From: Actinomycetota bacterium
GTDB lineage: Bacteria > Actinomycetota > Thermoleophilia > Solirubrobacterales > Solirubrobacteraceae
Length of the DNA stretch: 40,573 nucleotides
Assembly (NCBI GenBank): GCA_005883215.1
Contig: VAYS01000034.1
Coordinates: 1 to 40,573 of the forward strand
Direction: 5' to 3'
Positions 8,830-19,683 of this stretch are shown in pieces. The stretch's first letter is position 1, and every line of letters begins with the position of its first letter. The position numbers and the translations under genes are program-made. Below the pieces are notes generated by a model. The model was given only the letters and a program-made list of their open reading frames with translations. It ran no database searches and had not been told where the DNA came from.

Positions 8830-9741
8830 GTGCAACTAACCGTGCTGGGCAAGTCTCCGTCGTGGCAGGACGTCGACGGAGCGTGCTCGGGGTACCTGAT
8901 CGAGGAAGGGGACACGACGCTGCTCCTCGACTGCGGCGGGGGCGTGTTCTCCAAGCTGCGCCGCTACCGCGACTACGCGTCGGTCGACGCCGTGGTCATC
9001 TCCCACCTGCACGCCGACCACATCCTCGACCTCGTGCCCTACTCCTACGCGCTCCTGTACTCGCCCCGCCTTCACTCCGAGGAGCAGGGCGCCACCGCCG
9101 CCTCGCTGGAGATCCCGACCGCCGCGCCGGCGGCGGGCGGGGCCCCCGCCACCACCGGCGGTGCCGGCGCCGGCCCGGACCGGGGCACGGCGGAGGTGTC
9201 GAGCTCGCCCTCCAGCGGGCGCCAGGGCCCAAGCCGGCCGCGGCTGTTCGCGCCGCCGGGTTCGGCCGCGACCTTTCGTCGCATCGTGGGGTCCTGGGGG
9301 AGCGAGGAGCTGATCGAGCGCGCGTTTGAGCTGGCCGAGTATGACCCGGAGGACACCGTCACGGTGGGCCCGCTGCGCGTGCGCTTTCGGCCGGTCCCCC
9401 ATTACGTGCCGACCTTTGCCGTGGACGTCAGCTCGACCCAGGGGACCGGGCGCGTGACCTACGGGGCCGACCACCGGCCCACCGCGGACCTGGTCGAGTT
9501 CGCCCAGGGCGCGGACCTGCTGCTGATCGAGGCCACGCTGGTCGAGCCCGAGCACGACGAGCCGCGCGGGCATATGACGCCGGCGGAGGCCGGCGAGCAC
9601 GGCTCCCGTGCGGGCGTGGGTCGGCTGGTGCTCACCCACATCACCGACGAGCTCGATCAGGAGTGGGCCGCCCGCGAGGCGACGCGCACGTTCGGCCAGC
9701 CGGTGACCGTCGCCCGGGAGGGCGACGTGTTCACCGTGTGA
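8830..9741 (+). CDS. MBL-fold metallo-hydrolase
   Basis: A 303-residue metallo-beta-lactamase-fold hydrolase. The dinuclear metal motif HLHADH is at residues 59-64, after LLLDCGGGVFSKL. Further metal ligands are in PVPHYVPTFAV and YGADHRPT, and VLTHI lies near the end. Similarity is to RNase Z/CDF-type hydrolases such as phosphodiesterases, but no substrate is evident. An Ala/Gly/Ser-rich low-complexity insert occupies about residues 88-135, between the HLHADH strand and the middle of the domain, probably a surface loop. The GTG at 8830 is chosen because GAGGAGGG lies directly upstream. Confidence 0.85.
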   Translation: MQLTVLGKSPSWQDVDGACSGYLIEEGDTTLLLDCGGGVFSKLRRYRDYASVDAVVISHLHADHILDLVPYSYALLYSPRLHSEEQGATAASLEIPTAAPAAGGAPATTGGAGAGPDRGTAEVSSSPSSGRQGPSRPRLFAPPGSAATFRRIVGSWGSEELIERAFELAEYDPEDTVTVGPLRVRFRPVPHYVPTFAVDVSSTQGTGRVTYGADHRPTADLVEFAQGADLLLIEATLVEPEHDEPRGHMTPAEAGEHGSRAGVGRLVLTHITDELDQEWAAREATRTFGQPVTVAREGDVFTV

Positions 9742-9796
9742 GCGTCGGCGTCCGCGTCGCCAGGCGCCCACCGACCCGTCGCTAAAGTCCTGCGCG

Positions 9797-10347
9797 ATGG
9801 CTCCCGAGCGCGACCTGTTCGCGAACTTCGAGCGTATGCGGCGGGAGATCGACGAGCTGTTCGGGGACTTCCTCGGCCGTCCCGCGCTCTCCACCCCGCG
9901 CCGAGCCGGGTTCACCCCGGCGGTCGACGTCTGCTACACCGACGACCCGCCCCGGGCCGTGGTGACCGCCGCGCTGCCCGGGATCTCCAGCGACGACCTC
10001 GAGCTCGAGGTCCAGGGCCGCACGCTGGTGATCGCCGGACGTCGGCGCCCGGCGGAGTCCCACGGTCGGGTCTATCAGCAGATCGAGATCGAGCACGGGC
10101 CGTTTCGTCGCGTCATCCAGCTCGGCGCCGACGTCGTCCCCGAGGACACCCGCGCCAGCTACGAGGACGGGATTCTGCGCATCGAGCTGCCGTTCGCCCA
10201 GCCCGATCCTCGCTCGCGCTCGGTCCCCATCGAGGTGGGCTCGCGCGAGGGCAGATCGGAAGCCGCCCCCGACGCGCCGCGGGCACCGGGCGATCGCGCC
10301 CACGACGGCTCGGGCGAGCCCCCGGGACGGGCGGACGGAGGGCGGCG

Positions 10348-10351
<4 letters not shown>
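9797..10351 (+). CDS. Hsp20/alpha-crystallin family small heat-shock protein
   Basis: A 184-residue chaperone that holds unfolding proteins. An N-terminal amphipathic helix (RDLFANFERMRREIDELFG) precedes the alpha-crystallin domain (about 40-145), with ALPGISSDDLELEVQGRTLVIAGRRR and SYEDGILRIELPF containing the G-x-L motif. The C-terminal 40 residues are charged and disordered. Its stop overlaps the lon start as ATGA (10348-10351), so a holdase and an ATP-dependent protease are translationally coupled. Heat-stress control is likely, but no HspR or CIRCE operator was recognised. Confidence 0.92.
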
Positions 10352-12819
<2,468 letters not shown>

Positions 12820-12895
12820 GCCGCCAAAGGCTGCGCGCAAGCGGGGCCGGGTATATGCTGATTCGCACCTGCAAGCGGACCCGAGGTGGTTGGTA

Positions 12896-13354
12896 ATGGC
12901 AGCGAAGCAAAGGGCGGCCAAGGCGGGCAACGCCGCGCGGGCCGCGCGCAACAACCCGTATCTGCAGCGCATCGTCGAGGACGAGGACCTGCGGGACAAC
13001 CTGCGCACGGCCTTCGAGTCGGCCCGGGGGGCCTACACCCGGATGGCCAACGGCAAGGCGCCCACCAAGGCGCTGATGGAAGACAAGAAGCTCCAGAAGG
13101 AGCTGCGCCAGGCGGCGCAGGCCCTCAACGAGGCGGGCAGCGCGCTGCGCCAGCCCCGCAAGCGCCGCCGCCGGCGGCGCAGCCTCGGGCGCCTGCTGGT
13201 GCTGGCGATGGTGGGCGGCGTGCTGGCCATCGCCCTGAGCGAGGGACTGCGCTCGAAGGTGCTGGACGCCCTGTTCGGCTCGGAGGAGGAGTTCGACTAC
13301 ACGTCGACCACCACTCCCCCGACACCCTCTCCCGAGCCAGTCTCCACCGGCTGA
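12896..13354 (+). CDS. Single-pass membrane protein of unknown function
   Basis: A 152-residue protein. Residues 1-90 are basic and helical ([20 protein letters not shown], then [20 protein letters not shown]), a cluster of arginines (about 88-96) comes next, then one membrane helix ([18 protein letters not shown], about 97-115), then a short acidic, Thr/Pro-rich tail. The positive cluster suggests the N-terminus is cytoplasmic. The ATG at 12896 follows GAGGTGG at a good distance; the frame is open further upstream but overlaps lon. No family recognised. A strong palindrome follows its stop. Confidence 0.7.
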   Translation: MAAKQRAAKAGNAARAARNNPYLQRIVEDEDLRDNLRTAFESARGAYTRMANGKAPTKALMEDKKLQKELRQAAQALNEAGSALRQPRKRRRRRRSLGRLLVLAMVGGVLAIALSEGLRSKVLDALFGSEEEFDYTSTTTPPTPSPEPVSTG

Positions 13355-13378
13355 GCCCTCCGCTGCGGCGGGGCTTCG

Positions 13379-13412
13379 AGCAACGAGGGCGCCCGCGGGC
13401 GCCCTCGTTGCT
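13379..13412. terminator. 34-bp perfect palindrome, probable transcription terminator
   Basis: A perfect inverted repeat with no loop spacer: AGCAACGAGGGCGCCCG followed by its exact complement. It lies 25 bp after the stop at 13354 and 27 bp before the next gene. It lacks a T-run, as do many actinobacterial terminators. A protein-binding site is a less likely reading. Confidence 0.7.
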
Positions 13413-13438
13413 GTGAGGCGGGCGGGTACGATCCCGCC

Positions 13439-14053
13439 ATGGAAGCCGCCACCTCGACGCGCTCCCTGGCCGGCGAGAAGGCCCAGCGGATCATCGAGGC
13501 CATGCGCCGCAGCGTCGCCCAGCGCGGCGCCGCGGCGTCGACCTTTGACCACGTGGCCCGCGAGGCCGGGGTCTCGCGCGGCCTGCTGCACTACTACTTC
13601 GGCACCAAGGAGCAGCTGCTGGTCGAGGTCGTGCGCCGCGACTCGGAGCTGCGCATGGAGGTCCTCGACGAGCAGCTGGCGGGCGCCCGCACGGCCGAGG
13701 ACGTCCTGCACGGGCTCGTGGCGAGCATGGGGGAGATGGTCGAGCGCGACCCCGAGTTCATCTCCCTGCTGGTGGAGCTGTTCGCGCTCTCCCGGCGCAA
13801 CCGGGACATCGCCGCCGAGCTCGAGGAGCTGCTGCGGCGCACCCGGCGCCACGTGGCCGGGGTGCTCGCGGCCAAGGAGCAGGAGGGCATCCTCCAGCTC
13901 CAGGCCGAGCCCGAGGCGATCGCCGAGGTCCTGTTCGCGCTCGGCGAGGGCGTGGCGCTGCGCGTCCTGGCCGAGCCCCAGCGCGACTCGCGCCCCACCG
14001 TGCGCGCCAGCGTGGCCTGCGCGCGCACGCTGCTGACGTCCAGCGAGCGCTAG
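13439..14053 (+). CDS. TetR family transcriptional regulator
   Basis: A 204-residue TetR-type repressor. The N-terminal HTH is typical: AQRIIEAMRRSVAQRG, then ASTFDHVAREAGVSRGLLHY, then YFGTKEQLL (residues 15-65). The C-terminal half (EQLLVEVVRRDSELRMEVLD onwards) is the helical ligand-binding and dimerisation domain. The genes it controls are not obvious; the nearest candidates are the convergent membrane protein and the R2-like/SCP2 gene. The ATG at 13439 directly precedes the conserved helix. Confidence 0.9.
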   Translation: MEAATSTRSLAGEKAQRIIEAMRRSVAQRGAAASTFDHVAREAGVSRGLLHYYFGTKEQLLVEVVRRDSELRMEVLDEQLAGARTAEDVLHGLVASMGEMVERDPEFISLLVELFALSRRNRDIAAELEELLRRTRRHVAGVLAAKEQEGILQLQAEPEAIAEVLFALGEGVALRVLAEPQRDSRPTVRASVACARTLLTSSER

Positions 14054-14057
14054 ATCC

Positions 14058-14423
14058 TCAGCTCGGCGCGGGGCGAAAGCGCGTCCCGATCGTGACCAGC
14101 AGGAACACGACCCCCAGGACGATGAAGAACGCGGTCGGGGCCCCCTCGCGCGAGAAGCTGAACAAGAACGGCGCGGCGATCATCAAGATGGCCACGGTGT
14201 AGTCGACGAGGATGTGGGCGGCCAGGGGCAGGCTGTCGACCAGGCTGGTGCGGCCCACCGTGGTGGCGGCGACCACGATCACCAGCACTCCGGCCACGAT
14301 CGCCACCGCGGTTGCCGCCCCGGACTTGAACGACAGCAGGAAAGGGGCGGCGACCAGCAGCGCGCCGGCCCCGTACTCGAGCAGGCCGTGGAGGAGCAGC
14401 GAGATCGGGCCCTGGCGCAGCAC
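14058..14423 (-). CDS. Small four-helix membrane protein
   Basis: A 121-residue, very hydrophobic protein with two internally similar halves. Each half contains a helix reading AAPFLLSFKSG or AAPFLFSFSREG followed by a second helix (VAIVAGVLVIVVAATT; FFIVLGVVFLLVTIG), giving about four membrane spans. This repeat resembles the SPW-type membrane proteins. Function unknown. It converges with the TetR gene, with 4 bp between stops. Confidence 0.75.
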   Translation of the reverse strand: MLRQGPISLLLHGLLEYGAGALLVAAPFLLSFKSGAATAVAIVAGVLVIVVAATTVGRTSLVDSLPLAAHILVDYTVAILMIAAPFLFSFSREGAPTAFFIVLGVVFLLVTIGTRFRPAPS

Positions 14424-14488
14424 GGGGGCAATCTATCCGCCCGCCGGATCGCCACCAAGCCGGCGGCGCGCCGGCGGGCTCCGGACCC

Positions 14489-15799
14489 CTACCACCCGGC
14501 GCCGAACAGGCGGGGCAGGCGCACGAGCAGGCGCAGCCGTCCCCGCGGGCGCAGCCGGCGGCGCAGCAGCAGCGAGCGCGGGTCCGCTCGGCGCGCCACC
14601 ACGTCGATCCAGTCCTCAAAGCGGCAGCGCAGGGTCACGTCGGGTTCGGGCGCCCGTCCCCGCTGCACGCGGCTGGTGCCGTTGTCCAGGAGCAGATACC
14701 ACGGCTCGAAGTCGTCGAACTCCCACTGAAGCGTGGCCCCGGAGGGCACCACGCGGGGGTCTGCCTGGCGGCGGATCGCCTCGAACAGCACCTCCACCGC
14801 GTGGGGATCGCGCGACACCGGCCCGAGCTTCTCGCCCAGCATGTTGGCCCGCAGCAGCGTGAGCGCCCGCCGCACCCGCTCGCGGGGCGAGAGGTCAAAG
14901 GGCAGCGACATGCGATCCATGGCCTCGGGGGGCACCCCGGCGGCGCGCAGCTTGGCCTCCAACGACGCCGCGGCGTCCTCGTAGAGCTCCTCGAGCGTGA
15001 TCCCGAAGCACTCGATGTAGCTCTCGTCCCAGTCCGGGGGGACGAGCACGGCGGTGGTGTAGGGGATGACCTCGTTCATCAGCTCGACGATGGCGTCCAC
15101 GCACTCCGGGTCCTCGGCGATCAGGTCGGAGACCAGCTTTACCCCGAAGGCGATGTGGCGCTGCTCGTCGAGGGAGACGTTGCGGATCCCCTCGTGAAAT
15201 CCGGGCAGGAGCTTGCGCTCGTCCAGATATCGCTCGATGAAGTGCTGGCCGGGCTGGGCGAGCGAGGCCTCGATGACGAAGTGATAGAGCGCGATCGCCT
15301 GGGCCAGCTTCGGTCGCGAGCGGTCCTGGCGCAGCTCGTCGGCCATGCGGTCCAGGCGACCGAACACGCGCCGAAATCCCCACGTCAGCTCGGGTCCGGT
15401 GGCGTGCAGGGAGCCGGCGATGCTGCCGTCGCCGCCGACCTGCACCACCTCGCGCATGAACCGGTCAAAGAACACGGCGTGGCGCGCCTCGTCGACCTGC
15501 TGGGTGGCGAGAAAGTACTTCTGCTCCTCGCGGGGAGCGGCGTCGATGTAGGGCGACAGGTTGTCGGCCACCGAGTCCTCGCCGTGAAAGAACAGGGCGT
15601 AGTTCCACAGCGCCGAGCGGCGCTCGAGTTCGGAGAACTGCTCGCGCCAGTGCACGCGGTCCTGGCTGAAATCGAGCTCGGTCGCGCGCCAGTTGCCCCG
15701 CTCCCAGCGGGTGTAGAGGTCCCCGTAGCTGACCTGGTCGGCGGGCGAGGTCTGGGAGATCGGCCGCGGCGGGGTCATCGGAAGGCGGGTGGCGCTCAT
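14489..15799 (-). CDS. Diiron R2-like ferritin-superfamily protein fused to a C-terminal SCP2-like domain
   Basis: A 436-residue protein. Residues 20-300 follow the class I ribonucleotide reductase R2/R2-like oxidase fold. Probable metal ligands are Glu74 (HGED), Glu104 and His107 (DEARH), Glu177 (VIEASL), and Glu212 and His215 (DEQRH). Residues 330-420 (VEVLFEAIRRQADPR, then LQWEFDDFEPWYLLLDNG, then DVTLRCRFEDWIDVVARR) read as a sterol-carrier/SCP2 lipid-binding domain. Such proteins are often named ribonucleotide reductase beta subunit, but the fusion and the absence of an alpha subunit nearby favour an oxidase acting on a lipid or other hydrophobic ligand. The start at 15799 has a purine-rich AGGAAGGG upstream. 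Confidence 0.82.
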   Translation of the reverse strand: MSATRLPMTPPRPISQTSPADQVSYGDLYTRWERGNWRATELDFSQDRVHWREQFSELERRSALWNYALFFHGEDSVADNLSPYIDAAPREEQKYFLATQQVDEARHAVFFDRFMREVVQVGGDGSIAGSLHATGPELTWGFRRVFGRLDRMADELRQDRSRPKLAQAIALYHFVIEASLAQPGQHFIERYLDERKLLPGFHEGIRNVSLDEQRHIAFGVKLVSDLIAEDPECVDAIVELMNEVIPYTTAVLVPPDWDESYIECFGITLEELYEDAAASLEAKLRAAGVPPEAMDRMSLPFDLSPRERVRRALTLLRANMLGEKLGPVSRDPHAVEVLFEAIRRQADPRVVPSGATLQWEFDDFEPWYLLLDNGTSRVQRGRAPEPDVTLRCRFEDWIDVVARRADPRSLLLRRRLRPRGRLRLLVRLPRLFGAGW

Positions 15800-16113
15800 C
15801 GTCTGTTGCCCTTCCTACCCCCGGCGACCAAAGGATGATCGCGGATGGGCCGGCTCGCCGCCGCCGGGCGCTCGCTGTGAGCGGGCGACCAAACGTAGTG
15901 TGCCCGGATCGTGGGACCCAGGAGGGGAGAGCGGACCGAACGCGGGCTCGGCGCCGCGCTGGCCATGACCCGTCGTGTTTGGCGCGTGACGCAGCCCTCG
16001 ATGTGCTTGCGCACGGCGGGGGCGGGAAAGCCGTTGTAGATGAAGACCCCGCGCCCGACCAGGGTGGGGGCAAAGTTGCTAGCGGGCGGGGGTACCGGTT
16101 AGACGGGCGTGCA
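15800..16113. other. Intergenic stretch with a possible gene remnant
   Basis: No confident gene. On the minus strand, about 15965-16080 reads as a coherent peptide (FAPTLVGRGVFIYNGFPAPA, continuing VRKHIEGC) without a start codon or Shine-Dalgarno site. It could be a decayed fragment left by rearrangement beside the toxin-antitoxin pair. I do not recognise the family. Confidence 0.3.
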
Positions 16114-16527
16114 TCATGCCCGGTCTTGCGATCGTCGCGCGAGGAACGCGGCTGGTGCCTGGACAGGGATTCCGCGCCATGAGCCCAGTTCGAGCAGGTG
16201 GCGGTCTCCGGAGACGATCATGTCTACGCCGCCTTCGGCAGCGGCCTCGAGTACTCGATTGTCGTCGTGGTCGGCCTCGACGTCGGCGACGCACTCGCTT
16301 GGGTCGACGATGTCCGCCAAGCGCACGATCTGCTCTAGCGCTCGCTGCGCGCGCTGGGGCTCCCAGTCGAACTTGTCGCACAGCACGCGGCCGAGCTCGG
16401 CGAGCAGAGGTCGCGACGAGACGAGTTCGATCCGTCGCTCGAACACGAGGCGGTAGAACGCCTCCGGTGCTCCGCCGGGAAAGATGAAGGCCGATACCAG
16501 CACATTGGTGTCGGCGACAACCTTCAC
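16114..16527 (-). CDS. PIN-domain toxin (putative RNase of a type II toxin-antitoxin pair)
   Basis: A 137-residue PIN-domain protein, expected to be a metal-dependent ribonuclease. Conserved acidic residues are visible: Asp6 (VADTNVLVSAF), Glu44 (LLAELGRVL), the Asp cluster at 86-89 (DHDDNRVLEAA) and Asp108 (IVSGDRHLL). The arrangement matches the putative toxin PIN family (COG1569-like) group. It starts within the stop of the upstream antitoxin gene (ATGA, 16524-16527), so the antitoxin is translated first. Confidence 0.9.
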   Translation of the reverse strand: MKVVADTNVLVSAFIFPGGAPEAFYRLVFERRIELVSSRPLLAELGRVLCDKFDWEPQRAQRALEQIVRLADIVDPSECVADVEADHDDNRVLEAAAEGGVDMIVSGDRHLLELGSWRGIPVQAPAAFLARRSQDRA

Positions 16528-16781
16528 CTCCCTCTGGCGTCGTGGATCAGTCTCTCGACGTCGCGCTCGTCGCGGACCCCCAGCCGACGCGCGCGTGCCG
16601 CGCCGTACCGTTGAAGCGACTCGAAGGCGCCAGTCTCGCGGTACGTCCGGTACACCCGGAGCATCTCGCGGAAGAGCTCGCTCTTGTTGCGGCCCTCCGA
16701 CCCCGCCAGCCGGTTGAACTCCTCGGCGGTCTCGGGAGGAACGGACACGGTCAGCACCCGTGATGTTCGCTTCGTCGCCAT
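16524..16781 (-). CDS. Ribbon-helix-helix antitoxin
   Basis: An 85-residue protein with a ribbon-helix-helix DNA-binding domain at the N-terminus: strand SRVLTVSVPPE, then helices TAEEFNRLAGSEG and KSELFREMLRVYR. The C-terminal half (about 50-85) would wrap and inhibit the PIN toxin. The ATG at 16781 is chosen because it starts at the RHH strand; the frame is open to 16889, but that part lacks similarity. RHH antitoxins usually repress their own operon, and a TACT-G-AGTA palindrome lies just upstream. Confidence 0.87.
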   Translation of the reverse strand: MATKRTSRVLTVSVPPETAEEFNRLAGSEGRNKSELFREMLRVYRTYRETGAFESLQRYGAARARRLGVRDERDVERLIHDARGR

Positions 16782-16786
16782 GTTAT

Positions 16787-16795
16787 TACTGAGTA
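16787..16795. promoter_or_regulatory. Possible operator TACTGAGTA of the PIN/RHH operon
   Basis: A 9-bp palindrome (TACT-G-AGTA) 5 bp upstream of the antitoxin ATG in an AT-rich patch. The position fits autoregulation by the RHH antitoxin or a -10 region; it is short, so chance occurrence is possible. Confidence 0.35.
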
Positions 16796-16898
16796 TGACA
16801 GGAGTCGCCTGGCCTTGACCGACGGAAACGAAGACACCAGATGGTGCCTTCACCGACCAGCGCCGCCGGCGGGGACACCACCCCGGCAAAGCCGCGCC

Positions 16899-18272
16899 TC
16901 ACCCCAGCTTCGGCGTGCGCCACTCGCGCTCGAGCCGGCCGGCCAGCTCGTCGGCCAGCCCCTCGATCGGCAGCCGCTCCTGGTGGCCGGAGTCGCGGTC
17001 GCGCAGGGTGACCGTGCGATCGGACACCGACTCGTGGTCGATGGTCACGCAAAACGGCGTGCCGATCTCGTCCTGGCGGCGGTAGCGGCGCCCGATCGAA
17101 CCGCCCTCGTCGTACTCGGCCTGCACCCGCCCGCGCACCGCTCCGAACACCTCGCGCGCCAGCTCGGGGTGGCCGTCGCGCCGCAGCAGCGGCAGCACCG
17201 CCACCTTCACCGGCGCCACGCGCGGGTGAAGGCGCAGCACGGTGCGCCCCTCGCCCGCCAGATCGTCCTCGTCGTAGGCGTCGACCAAAATCGCCAGCGC
17301 CGCCCGGTCGGCCCCCGCCGCGGGCTCGACCACGTGCGGCACGTAGCGCTCGCCGGTGGCCTGGTCGAAGTACTCGAGCGTCTCGCCCGAGAACCGGGCG
17401 TGCTGGGTGAGGTCGAAGTCGCCCCGGTTGGCGATCCCCTCCAGCTCGGACCACCCGATCGGGAACAGGTACTCGATGTCCGAGGTGGCCTTGGAGTAGT
17501 GGGAGAGCTCCTCGGCGGGGTGGGGGCGCACGCGCAGGTGGTCGGGGCGTATGCCCAGGTCCGCGTACCAGCGCTCGCGCTCGGCGACCCAGTACTTAAA
17601 CCAGCGCTCGGCCTCGGCCGGGGGGACGAAGTACTCCATCTCCATCTGCTCGAACTCCCGGGTCCGAAAGACGAAGTTGCCGGGGGTGATCTCGTTGCGA
17701 AACGACTTGCCCACCTGGGCGATCCCGAACGGCGGCTTTACCCGCGCGAACTGCACGACGTTCTTGAAGTTGATGAAGATCCCCTGGGCGGTCTCCGGGC
17801 GCAGGTAGACGGTCGAGGCCGAGTCGCGCACCGGCCCGATCGAGGTCTCGAACATCAGGTTGAACTCCCGCGCCTCGGTCAGGTCGCACTCGCTGTGCTC
17901 GCCCGGGTGCACCGAGGGCTTGCGCGGGCAGGCGGCGTTCTCCAGGTCGTCGGCGCGAAAGCGCTGCTTGCAGGCGCGGCAGTCGACCAACGGGTCGGTG
18001 AACCCCTCCAGGTGCCCGGAGGCCTCCCACACCCGCGGGTGCTGGAGGATCGCCGAGTCCAGGGCGACGATGTCGTCGCGCTCCTGGAGCATCGCCCGCC
18101 ACCACTGGCCCTTGACGTTGTTCTTGAGCAACACGCCGTAGTGGCCGTAGTCGTAGGTCGACCCCAGCCCCCCGTAGATCTCCGAGGAGGGGAACACGAA
18201 GCCGCGCCGCTTGCACAGGGAGACGATCTTGTCCATCGTCACCGCGTCGGCTTGGGTCTGGGGCTCGGCCAT
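16899..18272 (-). CDS. glyS: Glycine--tRNA ligase (class II, single-subunit type)
   Basis: A 457-residue dimeric glycyl-tRNA synthetase charging tRNA-Gly. It has an N-terminal SLCKRRGFVFPSSEIYGG, a zinc-ribbon-like insert with CRACKQRF and a following Cys-Pro, then motif 2 with RPETAQGIFINFKNV and SFRNEITPG and the FVFRTREFEQMEMEYF block, and a C-terminal anticodon-binding domain ending with VTLRDRDSGHQERLPIEGLA. The length fits the alpha2 bacterial/archaeal-eukaryotic type rather than GlyQS. It appears to be transcribed alone; the 96 bp upstream hold no clear element. Confidence 0.96.
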   Translation of the reverse strand: MAEPQTQADAVTMDKIVSLCKRRGFVFPSSEIYGGLGSTYDYGHYGVLLKNNVKGQWWRAMLQERDDIVALDSAILQHPRVWEASGHLEGFTDPLVDCRACKQRFRADDLENAACPRKPSVHPGEHSECDLTEAREFNLMFETSIGPVRDSASTVYLRPETAQGIFINFKNVVQFARVKPPFGIAQVGKSFRNEITPGNFVFRTREFEQMEMEYFVPPAEAERWFKYWVAERERWYADLGIRPDHLRVRPHPAEELSHYSKATSDIEYLFPIGWSELEGIANRGDFDLTQHARFSGETLEYFDQATGERYVPHVVEPAAGADRAALAILVDAYDEDDLAGEGRTVLRLHPRVAPVKVAVLPLLRRDGHPELAREVFGAVRGRVQAEYDEGGSIGRRYRRQDEIGTPFCVTIDHESVSDRTVTLRDRDSGHQERLPIEGLADELAGRLEREWRTPKLG

Positions 18273-18368
18273 GACCGGCCGGATGCTATTTCAGGGGCTC
18301 CGCCGGTCGGCTGCGCCCGGGTTCTTAGCCGCCTGGCATCTCCGGCCGCCGCGCGGCATCGCGCTGGC

Positions 18369-18926
18369 TCAGCGGCCGAGCAGCTGCGCGACCACCCGGT
18401 CCAGCCGCTGGGTGCGAGGGTCATGGCGACCCGCGAGCCGGGCCAGCCAGGCGCGCATCTCATCCGCCTCGATCGGCTCGGCGCAGATCAGCACCTGCTC
18501 GATGTCGAGCCAGTCCTTGGGTCGGTCATAGGCGGCCTTGCATACAACGAGGTGCTCGGGCGCCAGGATCGGGATGCGGGTCTCTCCGAAGGGAACCGAT
18601 CGCGCGCCGCGGCGCATCGCCTCGTGGAGCTCGTGGTAGGCGAAGAACAGGTCAAGCGGCGTGCGGTCCCACCACAGGCGGCACTGACCCTCTCGTACGA
18701 GCTGGGCCTCGTCGACCTCGTCGCCGACCCCCAACGGGGCAAGGGCATCTCGGACGCTTGGATAGCGACTGGGCGAGACGAACACGTTGAGGTCGATGTC
18801 GATGGTGGCGCGCGGCTCGGCGTAGTAGGCGAGGGCGAGCGCCCCGCCGAAGGCGTGCGCGATCCGGGCGCGCGACAGCCGATCGTGGATGGCCGCGATC
18901 TTGTCGGGTAGGGAGGGACCGGTCAC
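18369..18926 (-). CDS. Nucleotidyltransferase, AbiEii/MNT-like (probable toxin of a toxin-antitoxin pair)
   Basis: A 185-residue protein of the nucleotidyltransferase superfamily. It has the Gly-Gly turn (HAFGGALALAYY, about 24-35) followed by the metal-binding DID (TIDIDLNVF, Asp43 and Asp45), RTPLDLFFAYHELHEA as the third acidic strand, and a helical tail with PKDWLDIEQVL, as in AbiEii/AbiGii-type toxins. The GTG start at 18926 overlaps the upstream stop (GTGA), giving a coupled two-gene unit. AbiEii enzymes add nucleotides to tRNA or GTP-bind to halt growth; which activity applies here is unknown. Confidence 0.8.
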   Translation of the reverse strand: MTGPSLPDKIAAIHDRLSRARIAHAFGGALALAYYAEPRATIDIDLNVFVSPSRYPSVRDALAPLGVGDEVDEAQLVREGQCRLWWDRTPLDLFFAYHELHEAMRRGARSVPFGETRIPILAPEHLVVCKAAYDRPKDWLDIEQVLICAEPIEADEMRAWLARLAGRHDPRTQRLDRVVAQLLGR

Positions 18927-19420
18927 GTGCGAGCGGACGCGACGGGCGGGAAGGCGAGTGCCCCTCGTCGTCTCGGGCGCGGGAGCTTGTCGGCGAGGAG
19001 CAGCAGCTCGCGCAGCGTCTCGCCGCGCCGGTCCGCAGAGACCGCGACCCACCCGCCCGCGGCGCGCGCGCTGTCGGACACGCCGGTCCGACCCAGCCGG
19101 GAGGCGGGCTCATCGTCCAGGCGCTCGGCGAGCAGCAAGCCGATGCCTCGCGGCGGACGCCGCCCGGCGGCCAGTTCGCCCAGCAGCTCGCGCGCCGCTC
19201 GCTCGGCGGCCGGCAGCTCGACCGGCGCCCCGGCGCGCAGCGCCGCCTGTCGCAGCCCGGCGGCCGATAGCGGCTTGGCCGCCCGCTGGCGAGCCCGCTC
19301 GATGACGTCGGGGGTAAGCGCGCGGAAGGTCGCAAGCGTGCGGCTGCGGGGACCGTTTGGCGTGGTGTGCGACTCGCGGATCTCCCACCGTTTGGCTCGC
19401 CCCGCGACGATGTACGCCAT
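18923..19420 (-). CDS. Unknown protein, probable partner/antitoxin of the nucleotidyltransferase
   Basis: A 165-residue protein. Residues 1-30 (MAYIVAGRAKRWEIRESHTT, then PNGPRSRTLATF) look like a three-stranded sheet. Residues 35-110 are helical and Ala/Arg-rich (RARQRAAKPLSAAGLRQAAL), and the end is basic. Its position as first gene, overlapping the nucleotidyltransferase by 4 nt, and the palindrome over its own start codon suggest it is the DNA-binding, self-regulating antitoxin. The family is not one I can name. Confidence 0.72.
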   Translation of the reverse strand: MAYIVAGRAKRWEIRESHTTPNGPRSRTLATFRALTPDVIERARQRAAKPLSAAGLRQAALRAGAPVELPAAERAARELLGELAAGRRPPRGIGLLLAERLDDEPASRLGRTGVSDSARAAGGWVAVSADRRGETLRELLLLADKLPRPRRRGALAFPPVASART

Positions 19421-19440
19421 AGTGGGTAATCTACCAACTA
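19420..19440. promoter_or_regulatory. Near-perfect inverted repeat over the start codon of the toxin-antitoxin operon
   Basis: TAGTGGGTA-ATC-TACCAACTA: 8 of 9 bases in each arm pair, with a 3-bp spacer. It begins at the first base of the ATG of the leftward gene at 19420 and extends upstream into TATAGT (19436-19441, read on the minus strand), a possible -10 box. Binding here would block both RNA polymerase and translation initiation sequences, which fits autoregulation. Confidence 0.6.
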
Positions 19441-19683
19441 TATGGGCTCTCGGACAAACCCTCCCTACCCAAGCCTCCTGATCGGGGTCCGGCGACCAGC
19501 CGACACCCTCCGCCAGCAGCAGCCCACGGCGGCGACGTCGTTAGGCAGGGGCAGCAGGTCGCCCCGCGGGTGGGCGTGTCTTTCCCAGCGGCTCGCTCCG
19601 ATCGCGAGGCAGGATAAAATTTGTTGGTCAGGTCGCGTGTCCGGCGCTCTTAACCCGTAGCAGCACTTCTGAGAGCTCGTCGC

